Below, piece by piece: positions 1 through 5,258 of a stretch of DNA of 6,237 bases; positions within the stretch are counted from its first letter, which is position 1, and each line of letters starts with the position of its first letter. Location: the NCBI GenBank assembly GCA_035707805.1, contig DASSTS010000034.1, positions 1-6,237 on the forward strand. Reading direction: 5' to 3'. Made by a program: the position numbers and the translations under genes. The notes beneath the pieces were generated by a model. That model had not been told where the DNA came from. It saw nothing but the letters and a program-made list of their open reading frames with translations, and did no database searches. The DNA comes from Castellaniella sp035707805. Its GTDB lineage: Bacteria > Pseudomonadota > Gammaproteobacteria > Burkholderiales > Burkholderiaceae_B.

Positions 1-1557
1 GTGCTGACGATGCTGGTGGCGGGTCTGGTGGGGACCTACCGGATCCAGCGCGACCAGTTGATGGAAGACACCCTGGCGGCCAACCAGGCCTTCGCCGAAA
101 AGCTGGCCGCCTCGGCCTCGGACCTGCTCAAGCACGCCCAGCAGGATATGTCCTACTCCGCCGCGCGCATCGTCCAGTCCGGCATGGATCCCGCCGTGCT
201 GCAGTCCGAGGCCGATCGCCTGCATCTGCAGGGGCCGGGTTTCAATGCGGTGACCATCACCGGCAGCCAGGGCGTCATTCTGATCAACTCGCCCAAATCC
301 CTGAACGTTACCGGCCGCCGGGTGGACCGGTCCGCTCCGCGGTCGTCGCTGCGCCACCAGGTGCCGACGATCAGCAATCCCTTCGTCACGATCCTGGGCA
401 ATCTGGCAATCCTGATGACGCAGCCCCTGTACACGACCAGCGGCCAGTATCTGGGCTACCTGGCCGGCACCGTCTACCTGAAGGCCGACGGCGGCCTGTC
501 CCGCCTGATCGGACAGCACTATTTCCGCAACGATACCTATGTCTACGTGGTCGACGAAGCGCGGCGACTGCTGTACCACCCGCAGCCGGAACGGGTCGGA
601 ACCGTGGTCGGGCTCAACCCGGTCATCGATGCGGTGCTGGAAGGCCGGTCGGGGGCGCGGCGGGTGACCAATACCCAGGGTGTGGACATGCTGGCCGGAT
701 TCGCCTACGTGCCGGACGCGAAATGGGGCATCGTCGTGCAACGCCCTACCGACGTGACGCTGGACCGGCTGGACAAGCTGATGCACCGCGCCCTGCTGCT
801 GTCGATCGCGCCGGTGGGACTGCTGCTGTTGCTGCTGTGGTTCCTGGCAAGCTGGATCGCCCGGCCGTTGAAAGAGCTGTCCCAGATCGTGCGCGACGGC
901 TACGGGGATGGCATGGCGCGCCGCATCCAGTCGGTGCGCTGCTGGTATTTCGAGGCCCAGCGCCTGCAGCAGGCGCTGCTGTCGGGGGCCGACACGGTCG
1001 GGACCCAGCTGGGCCAGCTGCAGGAGGAAGCCTACCAGGACCCGCTGACCGGCCTGGGCAACCGGCGCGGCCTGGGGCTGGCGCTGCAGACGTGCCAGGC
1101 CCTGGGCCAGCCCTTTTCCGTCGTCACCCTGGACATCGATTTCTTCAAGCGCGTCAACGACACCTACGGCCACGATGTCGGCGACCAGGTGATCCGCCAC
1201 GTGGGCGACCACATGCGCGGCCTGGCGCGCGAGGGCGACACGCTGTTTCGCATGGGCGGCGAGGAATTCCTGGCGCTGCTGCCGGGCACCCCGCTGGATG
1301 CGGCCGCCAGCATGGGCGAACGCTTGCGGTCCGGGATCGAGCAGGCCGTGATCCTGCCGGGGGAAACCGTCACGGTGTCGGTCGGGGTGGCAGCCTGGAC
1401 GCCGGCATCCGCCGCGGACGGCGCCGCCGTGCTGAAGGCCGCGGACCAGGCGCTGTACCAGGCCAAGCAGACCGGACGCAACCGGGTGGTGCGCAGCGAT
1501 GCCGTGACGGAACAGGCGCCCGGGTCCGAAAAAAACCAGCCGGCGGCCCCAACGTAA
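1..1557 (+). CDS. Membrane-bound Cache-GGDEF diguanylate cyclase (N-terminus cut by window edge)
   Basis: The protein probably makes the second messenger c-di-GMP from two GTP at the inner membrane, in response to a periplasmic signal. Residue numbers count from base 1. Residues 1-13 are the end of a hydrophobic helix too short to span the membrane, so the true start very likely lies upstream and the GTG at base 1 is probably internal. Residues about 25-255 form an extracytoplasmic region in the style of a dCache sensor, ending with the typical aromatic/WGIVVQ segment. A second transmembrane helix lies at about 264-286, followed by a degenerate HAMP-like linker (about 286-335). The GGDEF domain begins at DPLTGLGNR (347-355), with the metal aspartate in TLDIDFF (about 376-382) and the GGEEF signature at 419-423. 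RxxD at 410-413, five residues before GGEEF, is an intact inhibitory I-site, so product feedback is expected. There is no EAL or HD-GYP domain. The ligand is unknown. The stop is TAA at 1555-1557. Confidence 0.93.
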   Translation: MLTMLVAGLVGTYRIQRDQLMEDTLAANQAFAEKLAASASDLLKHAQQDMSYSAARIVQSGMDPAVLQSEADRLHLQGPGFNAVTITGSQGVILINSPKSLNVTGRRVDRSAPRSSLRHQVPTISNPFVTILGNLAILMTQPLYTTSGQYLGYLAGTVYLKADGGLSRLIGQHYFRNDTYVYVVDEARRLLYHPQPERVGTVVGLNPVIDAVLEGRSGARRVTNTQGVDMLAGFAYVPDAKWGIVVQRPTDVTLDRLDKLMHRALLLSIAPVGLLLLLLWFLASWIARPLKELSQIVRDGYGDGMARRIQSVRCWYFEAQRLQQALLSGADTVGTQLGQLQEEAYQDPLTGLGNRRGLGLALQTCQALGQPFSVVTLDIDFFKRVNDTYGHDVGDQVIRHVGDHMRGLAREGDTLFRMGGEEFLALLPGTPLDAAASMGERLRSGIEQAVILPGETVTVSVGVAAWTPASAADGAAVLKAADQALYQAKQTGRNRVVRSDAVTEQAPGSEKNQPAAPT

Positions 1558-1558
1558 A

Positions 1559-1580
1559 GGCCCCACCTTCTGGTGGGGCC
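1559..1580. terminator. Perfect 9-bp GC-rich hairpin just after the cyclase stop codon
   Basis: GGCCCCACC (1559-1567) and GGTGGGGCC (1572-1580) pair perfectly around a TTCT tetraloop, beginning two bases after the cyclase TAA. On the + strand no T-tract follows, as the next bases are CTACTGCC. Read on the - strand the stem is followed by CCTTTACGTT, a modest T-rich stretch. It may therefore end the leftward metallocarboxypeptidase transcript as well as, or instead of, the cyclase transcript. Its placement suggests a terminator; strength and direction are uncertain. Confidence 0.6.
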
Positions 1581-1635
1581 CTACTGCCACTGGGGCAGTA
1601 GCACTGCAAGGGCGCAGTACCGGATCAACGCCGGT
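1581..1635. repeat. Three abutting stem-loops with alternative pairing
   Basis: CTACTGCC (1581-1588) pairs with GGCAGTAG (1594-1601), 8 bp. ACTGC (1603-1607) pairs with GCAGT (1614-1618), 5 bp. ACCGG (1619-1623) pairs with CCGGT (1631-1635), 5 bp. GCAGTA occurs twice (1595-1600 and 1614-1619). The first arm TACTGC could therefore pair with the distant copy, while GCAGT at 1595-1599 could pair with ACTGC at 1603-1607 in a tight hairpin. The pairings are read directly from the sequence; a function as an RNA or DNA element is not shown. Confidence 0.55.
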
Positions 1636-1643
1636 GAGGCGAT

Positions 1644-1669
1644 GAATCGCTGCCATCCGGCAGCGATTC
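1644..1669. repeat. Perfect 11-bp inverted repeat with a 4-nt loop
   Basis: GAATCGCTGCC (1644-1654) and GGCAGCGATTC (1659-1669) are perfect complements around the loop ATCC. This is the longest stem in the gap between the cyclase and the metallocarboxypeptidase. Neither side has a T-tract, so it is not a classical intrinsic terminator. It could be a Rho-dependent 3'-end stabiliser, a REP-like unit or a protein site. Confidence 0.6.
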
Positions 1670-1702
1670 CAGTATAGGCATCCGCATCCCCCGCGACAAG
1701 AT

Positions 1703-1761
1703 CGGGATTTACCCTGATCCCGCCCCGGATTTGGGACCGGGAACGGAGCCGGCATGCCGGC
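1703..1761. repeat. Three further inverted repeats downstream of the metallocarboxypeptidase
   Basis: CGGGAT (1703-1708) pairs with ATCCCG (1717-1722). CCCGG (1724-1728) pairs with CCGGG (1737-1741). GCCGGCATGCCGGC (1748-1761) is a perfect 14-base palindrome, lying seven bases beyond the metallocarboxypeptidase stop. On the - strand the palindrome would be the first 3' hairpin of that mRNA, followed by TCCGTTCCC, a poor T-tract. The shorter stems could be chance in GC-rich DNA; the palindrome is less easily dismissed. Confidence 0.4.
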
Positions 1762-1767
1762 CGCCGG

Positions 1768-2682
1768 TCAGTGGGCCAGCACGTAGTCCAGGGCCGCGCA
1801 GACGGCCGCCACCTGGGCCGCATTGCAGGTCTCCGGCGTGGCGCGTGGACTGTCCGGATAGACCTCGGTGGTGGTGCGGTACGGCGCGTCGGTGATGCCC
1901 GCGCACAGGCCCAGCGAACGCAGGGCATAGCGGATGACGCCCCGCGCCACGACCGGCGACCCGATGATCTCTCCGCGATCGTCCGCCGGCGCGATGTGCG
2001 TGACCCGGGAGACCGCCTCGATGATGGACTGCTGGAACGCCGGCTGCGGGGATTGCGCGTCGTCCACCAGGTAAAAGCCATCCGGAATGCCGCCGGGCGT
2101 GAAAGGCCGCCCGTCGCGCGCCGCCAGCGCCGGGCGAAACTCGGACTCGTCCGTATCCGTGGTCTCGTGCAGATCCACGTGCACCCGCACCCGGTCCACG
2201 ATCGGCGCGACCAGCGCCATCAGCGCGGCCGACTCCGGCGCCGGGCTGTCGGGACGGAAAGACCGGTTGGGATCCAGGGCCTGCGGGTTCCAGCGATGGA
2301 TGCGCTCGAACCCCCAGGGGCTCACGCAGGGCGCGATCAGCACGTCCAGCCGGTCTTCGTAGGCAGCCGCATGCCCGGCCGCAAACTGCAGCGCACCCAT
2401 CACCCCGCTGGTCTCGTAGCCGTGCACGCCGCCGGTGACCAGCGCCATGGGCCGATCGCCCCCCCAGCGCCTGCTGCGCAACGCCACCAGGGGATAGACG
2501 TCCGGTGCGTAATCCAGGCGGCCGTACCGGACGATCTCGAAACGGTCCCGCAGGCCGTCGACCACGTCCAGCACCTGCCGAGCGTAGCTGCGCCGACGCT
2601 GCTGCCGTGCCCGCCAGGCCTTGATTTCATCGGCGCCCCAGGCCAGGCCGGGCGTGCCGATGGGATAGAAACGGGAAGCCAT
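1768..2682 (-). CDS. M14-family zinc metallocarboxypeptidase (AstE/AspA-like branch)
   Basis: This 304-aa protein is probably cytoplasmic: no signal peptide or membrane helix is visible. It is a zinc hydrolase that would cleave a C-terminal residue or an N-acyl amino-acid amide bond. The zinc site is HxxE in GGVHGYETSG (His87, Glu90), with the third ligand His172 in VDLHETTD. The DLHET form is closer to succinylglutamate desuccinylase/aspartoacylase than to classical carboxypeptidase A. LDPNRSF (137-142) carries the Asn-Arg pair that binds the substrate carboxylate in this superfamily, and Glu273 in TTTEVYPD fits the catalytic glutamate near the C-terminus. The start is ATG at 2682-2680, with GGAG about nine bases upstream. 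Length suits a single-domain enzyme. It is divergent from the VOC gene and convergent with the cyclase, so probably monocistronic. The substrate cannot be told from sequence. AstE proper is unlikely because no other arginine-catabolism genes are present. Confidence 0.88.
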   Translation of the reverse strand: MASRFYPIGTPGLAWGADEIKAWRARQQRRRSYARQVLDVVDGLRDRFEIVRYGRLDYAPDVYPLVALRSRRWGGDRPMALVTGGVHGYETSGVMGALQFAAGHAAAYEDRLDVLIAPCVSPWGFERIHRWNPQALDPNRSFRPDSPAPESAALMALVAPIVDRVRVHVDLHETTDTDESEFRPALAARDGRPFTPGGIPDGFYLVDDAQSPQPAFQQSIIEAVSRVTHIAPADDRGEIIGSPVVARGVIRYALRSLGLCAGITDAPYRTTTEVYPDSPRATPETCNAAQVAAVCAALDYVLAH

Positions 2683-2702
2683 GCCGGATGCTCCGCCTCG
2701 TG

Positions 2703-2728
2703 CATTGTGAGGGAAATCAATGTATCAC
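2703..2728. promoter_or_regulatory. Possible operator: nested inverted repeats between divergent genes
   Basis: CATTG (2703-2707) and CAATG (2718-2722) form an inverted repeat with a 10-base spacer. Overlapping it, GTGA (2707-2710) and TCAC (2725-2728) form another with a 14-base spacer. The stretch is AT-rich relative to its surroundings and lies 20-46 bases upstream of the metallocarboxypeptidase start. A weak - strand -10-like hexamer, TACATT (complement of 2719-2724), lies inside it. A binding site for a regulator of the divergent genes is possible. The arms are short, so confidence is low. Confidence 0.28.
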
Positions 2729-2749
2729 GCGGCGGCCGCCCTGGCGGGA

Positions 2750-2755
2750 TAGAAT
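2750..2755 (+). promoter_or_regulatory. Candidate -10 box (TAGAAT) for the VOC gene
   Basis: TAGAAT differs from TATAAT at one position and sits in an otherwise GC-rich stretch about 100 bases before the VOC start codon, implying a leader of roughly 90 bases. No convincing -35 hexamer is found 16-18 bases upstream, where the DNA is GC-rich around the palindrome GGCGGCCGCC (2731-2740). An activator or a weak basal promoter would be needed. Confidence 0.35.
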
Positions 2756-2853
2756 GGGCGCCTGCGGCGAACGCGCGCCGACGCGATCCCCCTTTCCCGG
2801 CTTTCCGCCTCGTGCGCCCGCGCGGGGCGGCGCCATTCCTTCCGAGGTTCCCC

Positions 2854-3237
2854 ATGATCGACCATCTCGACCACCTCGTCCTGACCACCACCGACGAACA
2901 GGCCTGTGTGGACTTCTACGTCGGGCTGCTGGGCATGACGCTGGAGACCTTCGGCGAAGGCCGCAAGGCCCTGAAGTTCGGCCGCCAGAAGATCAACGTG
3001 CACGTCAAGGGACGCGAGTTCGAGCCCAAGGCGCATCTTCCCGTGCCGGGGGCGCTGGATCTGTGCTTCATCGCCTCCCGCCCGCTGGACGAGGTCATCG
3101 AGACCCTGAGGGCCAAGGGCGCCGCCATCATCGAGGGACCGGTGCGCCGCACGGGCGCCCAGTTTCCGATCCGCTCCATCTACCTGCGCGACCCCGATCT
3201 CAACCTGATCGAAATCTCGGAACCCTGGACCGGATAA
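2854..3237 (+). CDS. VOC-superfamily (glyoxalase-fold) metalloprotein, GLOD5-like
   Basis: This 127-aa cytoplasmic protein is a single vicinal-oxygen-chelate module pair. It opens with MIDHLDHLVLTT and continues with FYVGLLGM (21-28), KFGRQKINVH (41-50) and EFEPKA (55-60), ending in YLRDPDLNLIEIS. This order and wording match the group containing vertebrate GLOD5 and the Salmonella protein STM3117 (comparison from memory). The expected metal ligands are present: His7, His50 and Glu120. Family members bind a divalent metal and act on small oxygenated or electrophilic compounds, but no reaction is established for the GLOD5 group, so glyoxalase I activity should not be assumed. The ATG at 2854 is chosen because GAGG (2844-2847) lies six bases upstream and the family begins at this residue. 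The frame stays open upstream only because it runs antisense to the metallocarboxypeptidase. The next gene begins five bases after the stop, implying co-expression. Confidence 0.92.
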   Translation: MIDHLDHLVLTTTDEQACVDFYVGLLGMTLETFGEGRKALKFGRQKINVHVKGREFEPKAHLPVPGALDLCFIASRPLDEVIETLRAKGAAIIEGPVRRTGAQFPIRSIYLRDPDLNLIEISEPWTG

Positions 3238-3242
3238 ACCCC

Positions 3243-3977
3243 ATGCAAGACACCGCCCCGTTCACCGATCCCCTCGCCCGCCTGGCGCCCGCCCAGGACC
3301 AGCGCCAGGCCGCCGCGCTGGCGCAGGCACTCTTCACCCAGGCCTTCCGCCAGGCCGCCGCCGAGGCCTCGCCGGAACCCGCCGATCCGGCCGCCCGCGC
3401 CCGCGAATGGACCGCCGCAGCGCCCTCCCCCGATGCCGCCGCCCTGCGGCTGGCGCTGCTGCTGGTCGGCCTGGACCAGTGGGGCCTGGCATTCAGCCAG
3501 GCCTTCGGCATCACCGGGATCCCGCCGCTGACGCAGTTGATCGGCGAATTGCGGATGCGCACCGACGCCGCCGAAGACGCCCGCCTGCAGCAGCAGCTGG
3601 AACGGCTGGACGCGCAGGAAAGCAGCGCCATCGATTTCAAGATCGCCCTGCGCCGCGACATCCACCTGGCGCTGTGGCACGCCATGGCGTGCGGCGACGA
3701 TCTGGAGTCCGTCCAGCCGATCCTCCGGACCCTGGGCAGCCTGCTGCTGACCCTGGACACCCGGATGCCGACGCTAGGCTGGCGCCTGGTGGCCGACACC
3801 CTGGCCCACATCCAGATCCGCCTGCTGGGATCGGGGCTGCCGGCGCTGGCCAACAGCGGCACCCAGGCCCTGCTGGATGCGCTGGGACAAGCCATGCCGC
3901 CGGACCATTACCAGACCATCCTCGCGCATGCCGCCAGCGTCCTGCGAGACTGGCAGCGTGCGCAGCGCGCGCACTGA
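3243..3977 (+). CDS. Conserved-looking helical protein of unknown function, coupled to the VOC gene
   Basis: I do not recognise this 244-aa protein. It has no signal peptide and no clear transmembrane segment, and appears soluble and almost wholly alpha-helical. The N-terminal 60 residues are Ala/Gln/Pro-rich and probably flexible. A more ordered core follows, including LDQWGLAFSQAFGI (77-90), an Arg/Gln/Glu-rich helix (about 103-127), DIHLALWHAMACGDDLES (139-156) and LGWRLVADTLAHIQIRLL (178-195). The C-terminal helix is basic (RDWQRAQRAH). No catalytic motif or nucleotide-binding loop is seen. The ATG at 3243 starts five bases after the VOC stop with only a weak purine stretch (CGGATAAA) before it, so translation may depend on termination of the VOC gene. 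Third-position GC bias through the frame supports real coding. Its role is probably tied to the VOC protein's pathway, but this is context only. Confidence 0.85.
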   Translation: MQDTAPFTDPLARLAPAQDQRQAAALAQALFTQAFRQAAAEASPEPADPAARAREWTAAAPSPDAAALRLALLLVGLDQWGLAFSQAFGITGIPPLTQLIGELRMRTDAAEDARLQQQLERLDAQESSAIDFKIALRRDIHLALWHAMACGDDLESVQPILRTLGSLLLTLDTRMPTLGWRLVADTLAHIQIRLLGSGLPALANSGTQALLDALGQAMPPDHYQTILAHAASVLRDWQRAQRAH

Positions 3978-4023
3978 ACGCTTCGCACCCGGCGCCACCG
4001 GCTTGCATGAGCGCGGACAGCGC

Positions 4024-4049
4024 AGCGGATATACATTTCCTAGCGGATA
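4024..4049 (+). repeat. 8-bp direct repeat upstream of the lipoprotein promoter
   Basis: AGCGGATA occurs at 4024-4031 and again at 4042-4049, 18 bases apart centre to centre. The second copy covers the place where a -35 element would sit for the -10 box at 4067-4072. Tandem half-sites in this position suit a transcriptional activator, but two 8-mers could also be chance. Confidence 0.35.
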
Positions 4050-4063
4050 GGCGGCCGGAAATT

Positions 4064-4072
4064 TGCTATAAC
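4064..4072 (+). promoter_or_regulatory. Extended -10 promoter of the small lipoprotein gene
   Basis: TGCTATAAC is an extended -10 element: TG at 4064-4065, one base, then TATAAC at 4067-4072. It lies in an AT-rich island between GC-rich genes. The start site would be near 4079, giving a leader of about 25 bases that includes the AGGA ribosome-binding site at 4092-4095. There is no recognisable -35 at the usual distance, as expected for an extended -10 or activator-dependent promoter. Confidence 0.55.
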
Positions 4073-4104
4073 CGGACAGGTTGCAGCCCGCAGGATCCAG
4101 ACAC

Positions 4105-4341
4105 ATGCCTATCCAGACCCTCTGCCGCTATGGCGCCATCCTGTTGTTCGGCGCGCTCGTCTCGGGCTGCGCGTCTTCAGATGCGCCCACCCCGACCGCC
4201 TCGCGCGCCAGCAGTTCGTGCGGCTGGCTGTTCGGCAACTGCGGCTACGAAGGCGCCTACGAACCCGGCGAAAAAGACTACGCCGAAGAAGAAGCCGCCC
4301 GCTTGAACCGCGCCCAGCTGTCCCGGCTGCGGGGCCGCTGA
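4105..4341 (+). CDS. Small putative outer-membrane lipoprotein
   Basis: This 78-aa precursor starts at ATG 4105, nine bases after AGGA (4092-4095). It has a type II signal peptide: a short polar N-terminus with Arg8, the hydrophobic stretch AILLFGALVS, and the lipobox LVSGC with the lipidated cysteine at residue 22. The residue after the cysteine is Ala, not Asp, so the Lol system should carry it to the outer membrane. The mature part is about 57 residues: a Ser/Thr/Pro/Ala linker, then SSCGWLFGNCGYEG with Cys39 and Cys46, which could form a disulfide. The tail is charged, acidic (EKDYAEEEA) and then basic (RLNRAQLSRLRGR). I recognise no named family. A TTG further upstream in frame is a less likely start. 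Its stop codon directly abuts the stop of the convergent lyase gene. Confidence 0.85.
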   Translation: MPIQTLCRYGAILLFGALVSGCASSDAPTPTASRASSSCGWLFGNCGYEGAYEPGEKDYAEEEAARLNRAQLSRLRGR

Positions 4342-5229
4342 CTAGGCCGGCAGCGTCTCCAACGCGGCCTGCACGCGCGAGCGCGCCTCGCCTTCCAGCG
4401 ACCTGACCGGCAGCGGCAGGCAGGACGCGGCTGCCAGGCCGCAGAGCTCGGCCGCCGTGGCAATGACCCGCAGGCTGCCGTGCCGGGCGAACAATGCCCA
4501 CCAGGGCGCCATCTGGTCCGACAGGCTGACAGCCTGCGCCGCATCGCCCGCCTGCGCGGCGCGCGTGATCCGCAGCACGGGCTCGGGAAACAGTCCGCCG
4601 ATCGCGGAATACCACACCTCGCACCCCGCATTCAGCCCCAACGCGCCAAAACCGTCGCCGCTGACGCCGATCGTCACGTACGCGGGAATCAGGGCTCGCA
4701 GCCGCTGCACGCGCAGGCGCGCGGCCTGCGGATCGGCCGGCGCCCTGGGAATCTTGATCGAGGCCACATTGGGCAGGTGCGCGATCCGCCCATGCAAGGC
4801 GTCGCTGAACGCGAAATGCGTGGTGCCCGGATTGTCGTACACGCACAGCGGCACGGACAGCGACCGAGCCACGGTCTCGTAGAGGCTGAAGACCTCGTCC
4901 TCGGACAGCTTTTGATAGGACACCGGGGCCAGCAGGACGCCTTGCGCGCCCGCGGCCTGGGCATCCTGCGCCAGCGCCAGCACGTCGCGGGTGCGCAAGG
5001 CGCCGATCCCCACCATCACCGGGATGCCGCCCGCGTGCCGGACCGCCAGCCCCGCGATCCGCCGGCGCTCTTCCCGCGTCAGATAGGCATAGCTGCCGGT
5101 GGATCCCAGCACCCCGATGGAATCCACCCCGGCGGCGGCCAGCCGCTCGACCAGCCGCACGAACGCCGCCTCGTCGAGCGCGGCCTCGTTCAGCGGGGTC
5201 AGCGGAAACGCGCTCAAGCCGGAAAACAT
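4342..5229 (-). CDS. DapA/NanA-family class I aldolase (dihydrodipicolinate synthase family), substrate unknown
   Basis: This is a 295-aa TIM-barrel lyase that would form a Schiff base with a 2-oxo acid such as pyruvate. Lys159 in NVASIKIPRA is the expected Schiff-base lysine, and Tyr131 in VYDNPGTT is the conserved tyrosine. The usual GTTGE loop appears as GSTGSYAYL (42-50), with serine replacing the glutamate. The arginine that binds the aspartate-semialdehyde carboxylate in true DapA (YNVPSRT) is replaced by threonine (YDNPGTT). It is therefore probably not the lysine-biosynthetic enzyme but a related lyase or hydro-lyase for a sugar acid or other 2-oxo acid. The start is ATG at 5229-5227, preceded five bases upstream by GGGAGAGG (5242-5235); an in-frame TTG at 5244 would give five extra residues but overlaps this ribosome-binding site. 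It follows the dehydrogenase gene after 29 bases, so the two are probably co-transcribed. Confidence 0.9.
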   Translation of the reverse strand: MFSGLSAFPLTPLNEAALDEAAFVRLVERLAAAGVDSIGVLGSTGSYAYLTREERRRIAGLAVRHAGGIPVMVGIGALRTRDVLALAQDAQAAGAQGVLLAPVSYQKLSEDEVFSLYETVARSLSVPLCVYDNPGTTHFAFSDALHGRIAHLPNVASIKIPRAPADPQAARLRVQRLRALIPAYVTIGVSGDGFGALGLNAGCEVWYSAIGGLFPEPVLRITRAAQAGDAAQAVSLSDQMAPWWALFARHGSLRVIATAAELCGLAAASCLPLPVRSLEGEARSRVQAALETLPA

Positions 5230-5258
5230 GACTGCCTCTCCCAATGCGCAGCCGGACC

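Noticed and set aside
723..1601. A + strand open frame of 292 codons inside the cyclase gene.
   Set aside because: It is Pro/Arg/Ala/Gly-rich shadow coding in another frame of a GC-rich gene with clear GGDEF motifs.
1559..1761. Hairpin cluster as a CRISPR array, tRNA or integron-type attachment site.
   Set aside because: There is no regularly spaced identical direct repeat, no cloverleaf with an anticodon arm, and no integrase or cassette boundary. The stems differ from one another in sequence.
1771..3237. A long + strand open frame of 488 codons joining the antisense of the metallocarboxypeptidase to the VOC gene, as if a fusion protein.
   Set aside because: The first 361 codons are the complement of a well-supported zinc peptidase gene and are Arg/Gly/His-rich with no domain. 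A good ribosome-binding site and the family's normal N-terminus place the VOC start at 2854.
2854..3237. VOC gene as glyoxalase I (gloA) or a fosfomycin-resistance enzyme.
   Set aside because: The sequence pattern fits the GLOD5 group rather than GloA or FosA; only the general fold and metal ligands are shared.
3180..3895. Two long - strand open frames opposite the helical protein gene, considered because that gene is unrecognised.
   Set aside because: The + frame has a start five bases after the VOC stop, a natural mix of amino acids and strong G/C third-position bias. The - frames are low-complexity Gly/Gln/Arg or Ser/Arg-rich.
4342..5229. Naming the aldolase-family gene dapA (lysine biosynthesis).
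   Set aside because: The glutamate of GTTGE and the arginine that binds aspartate semialdehyde are replaced, and no lysine-pathway genes are nearby.
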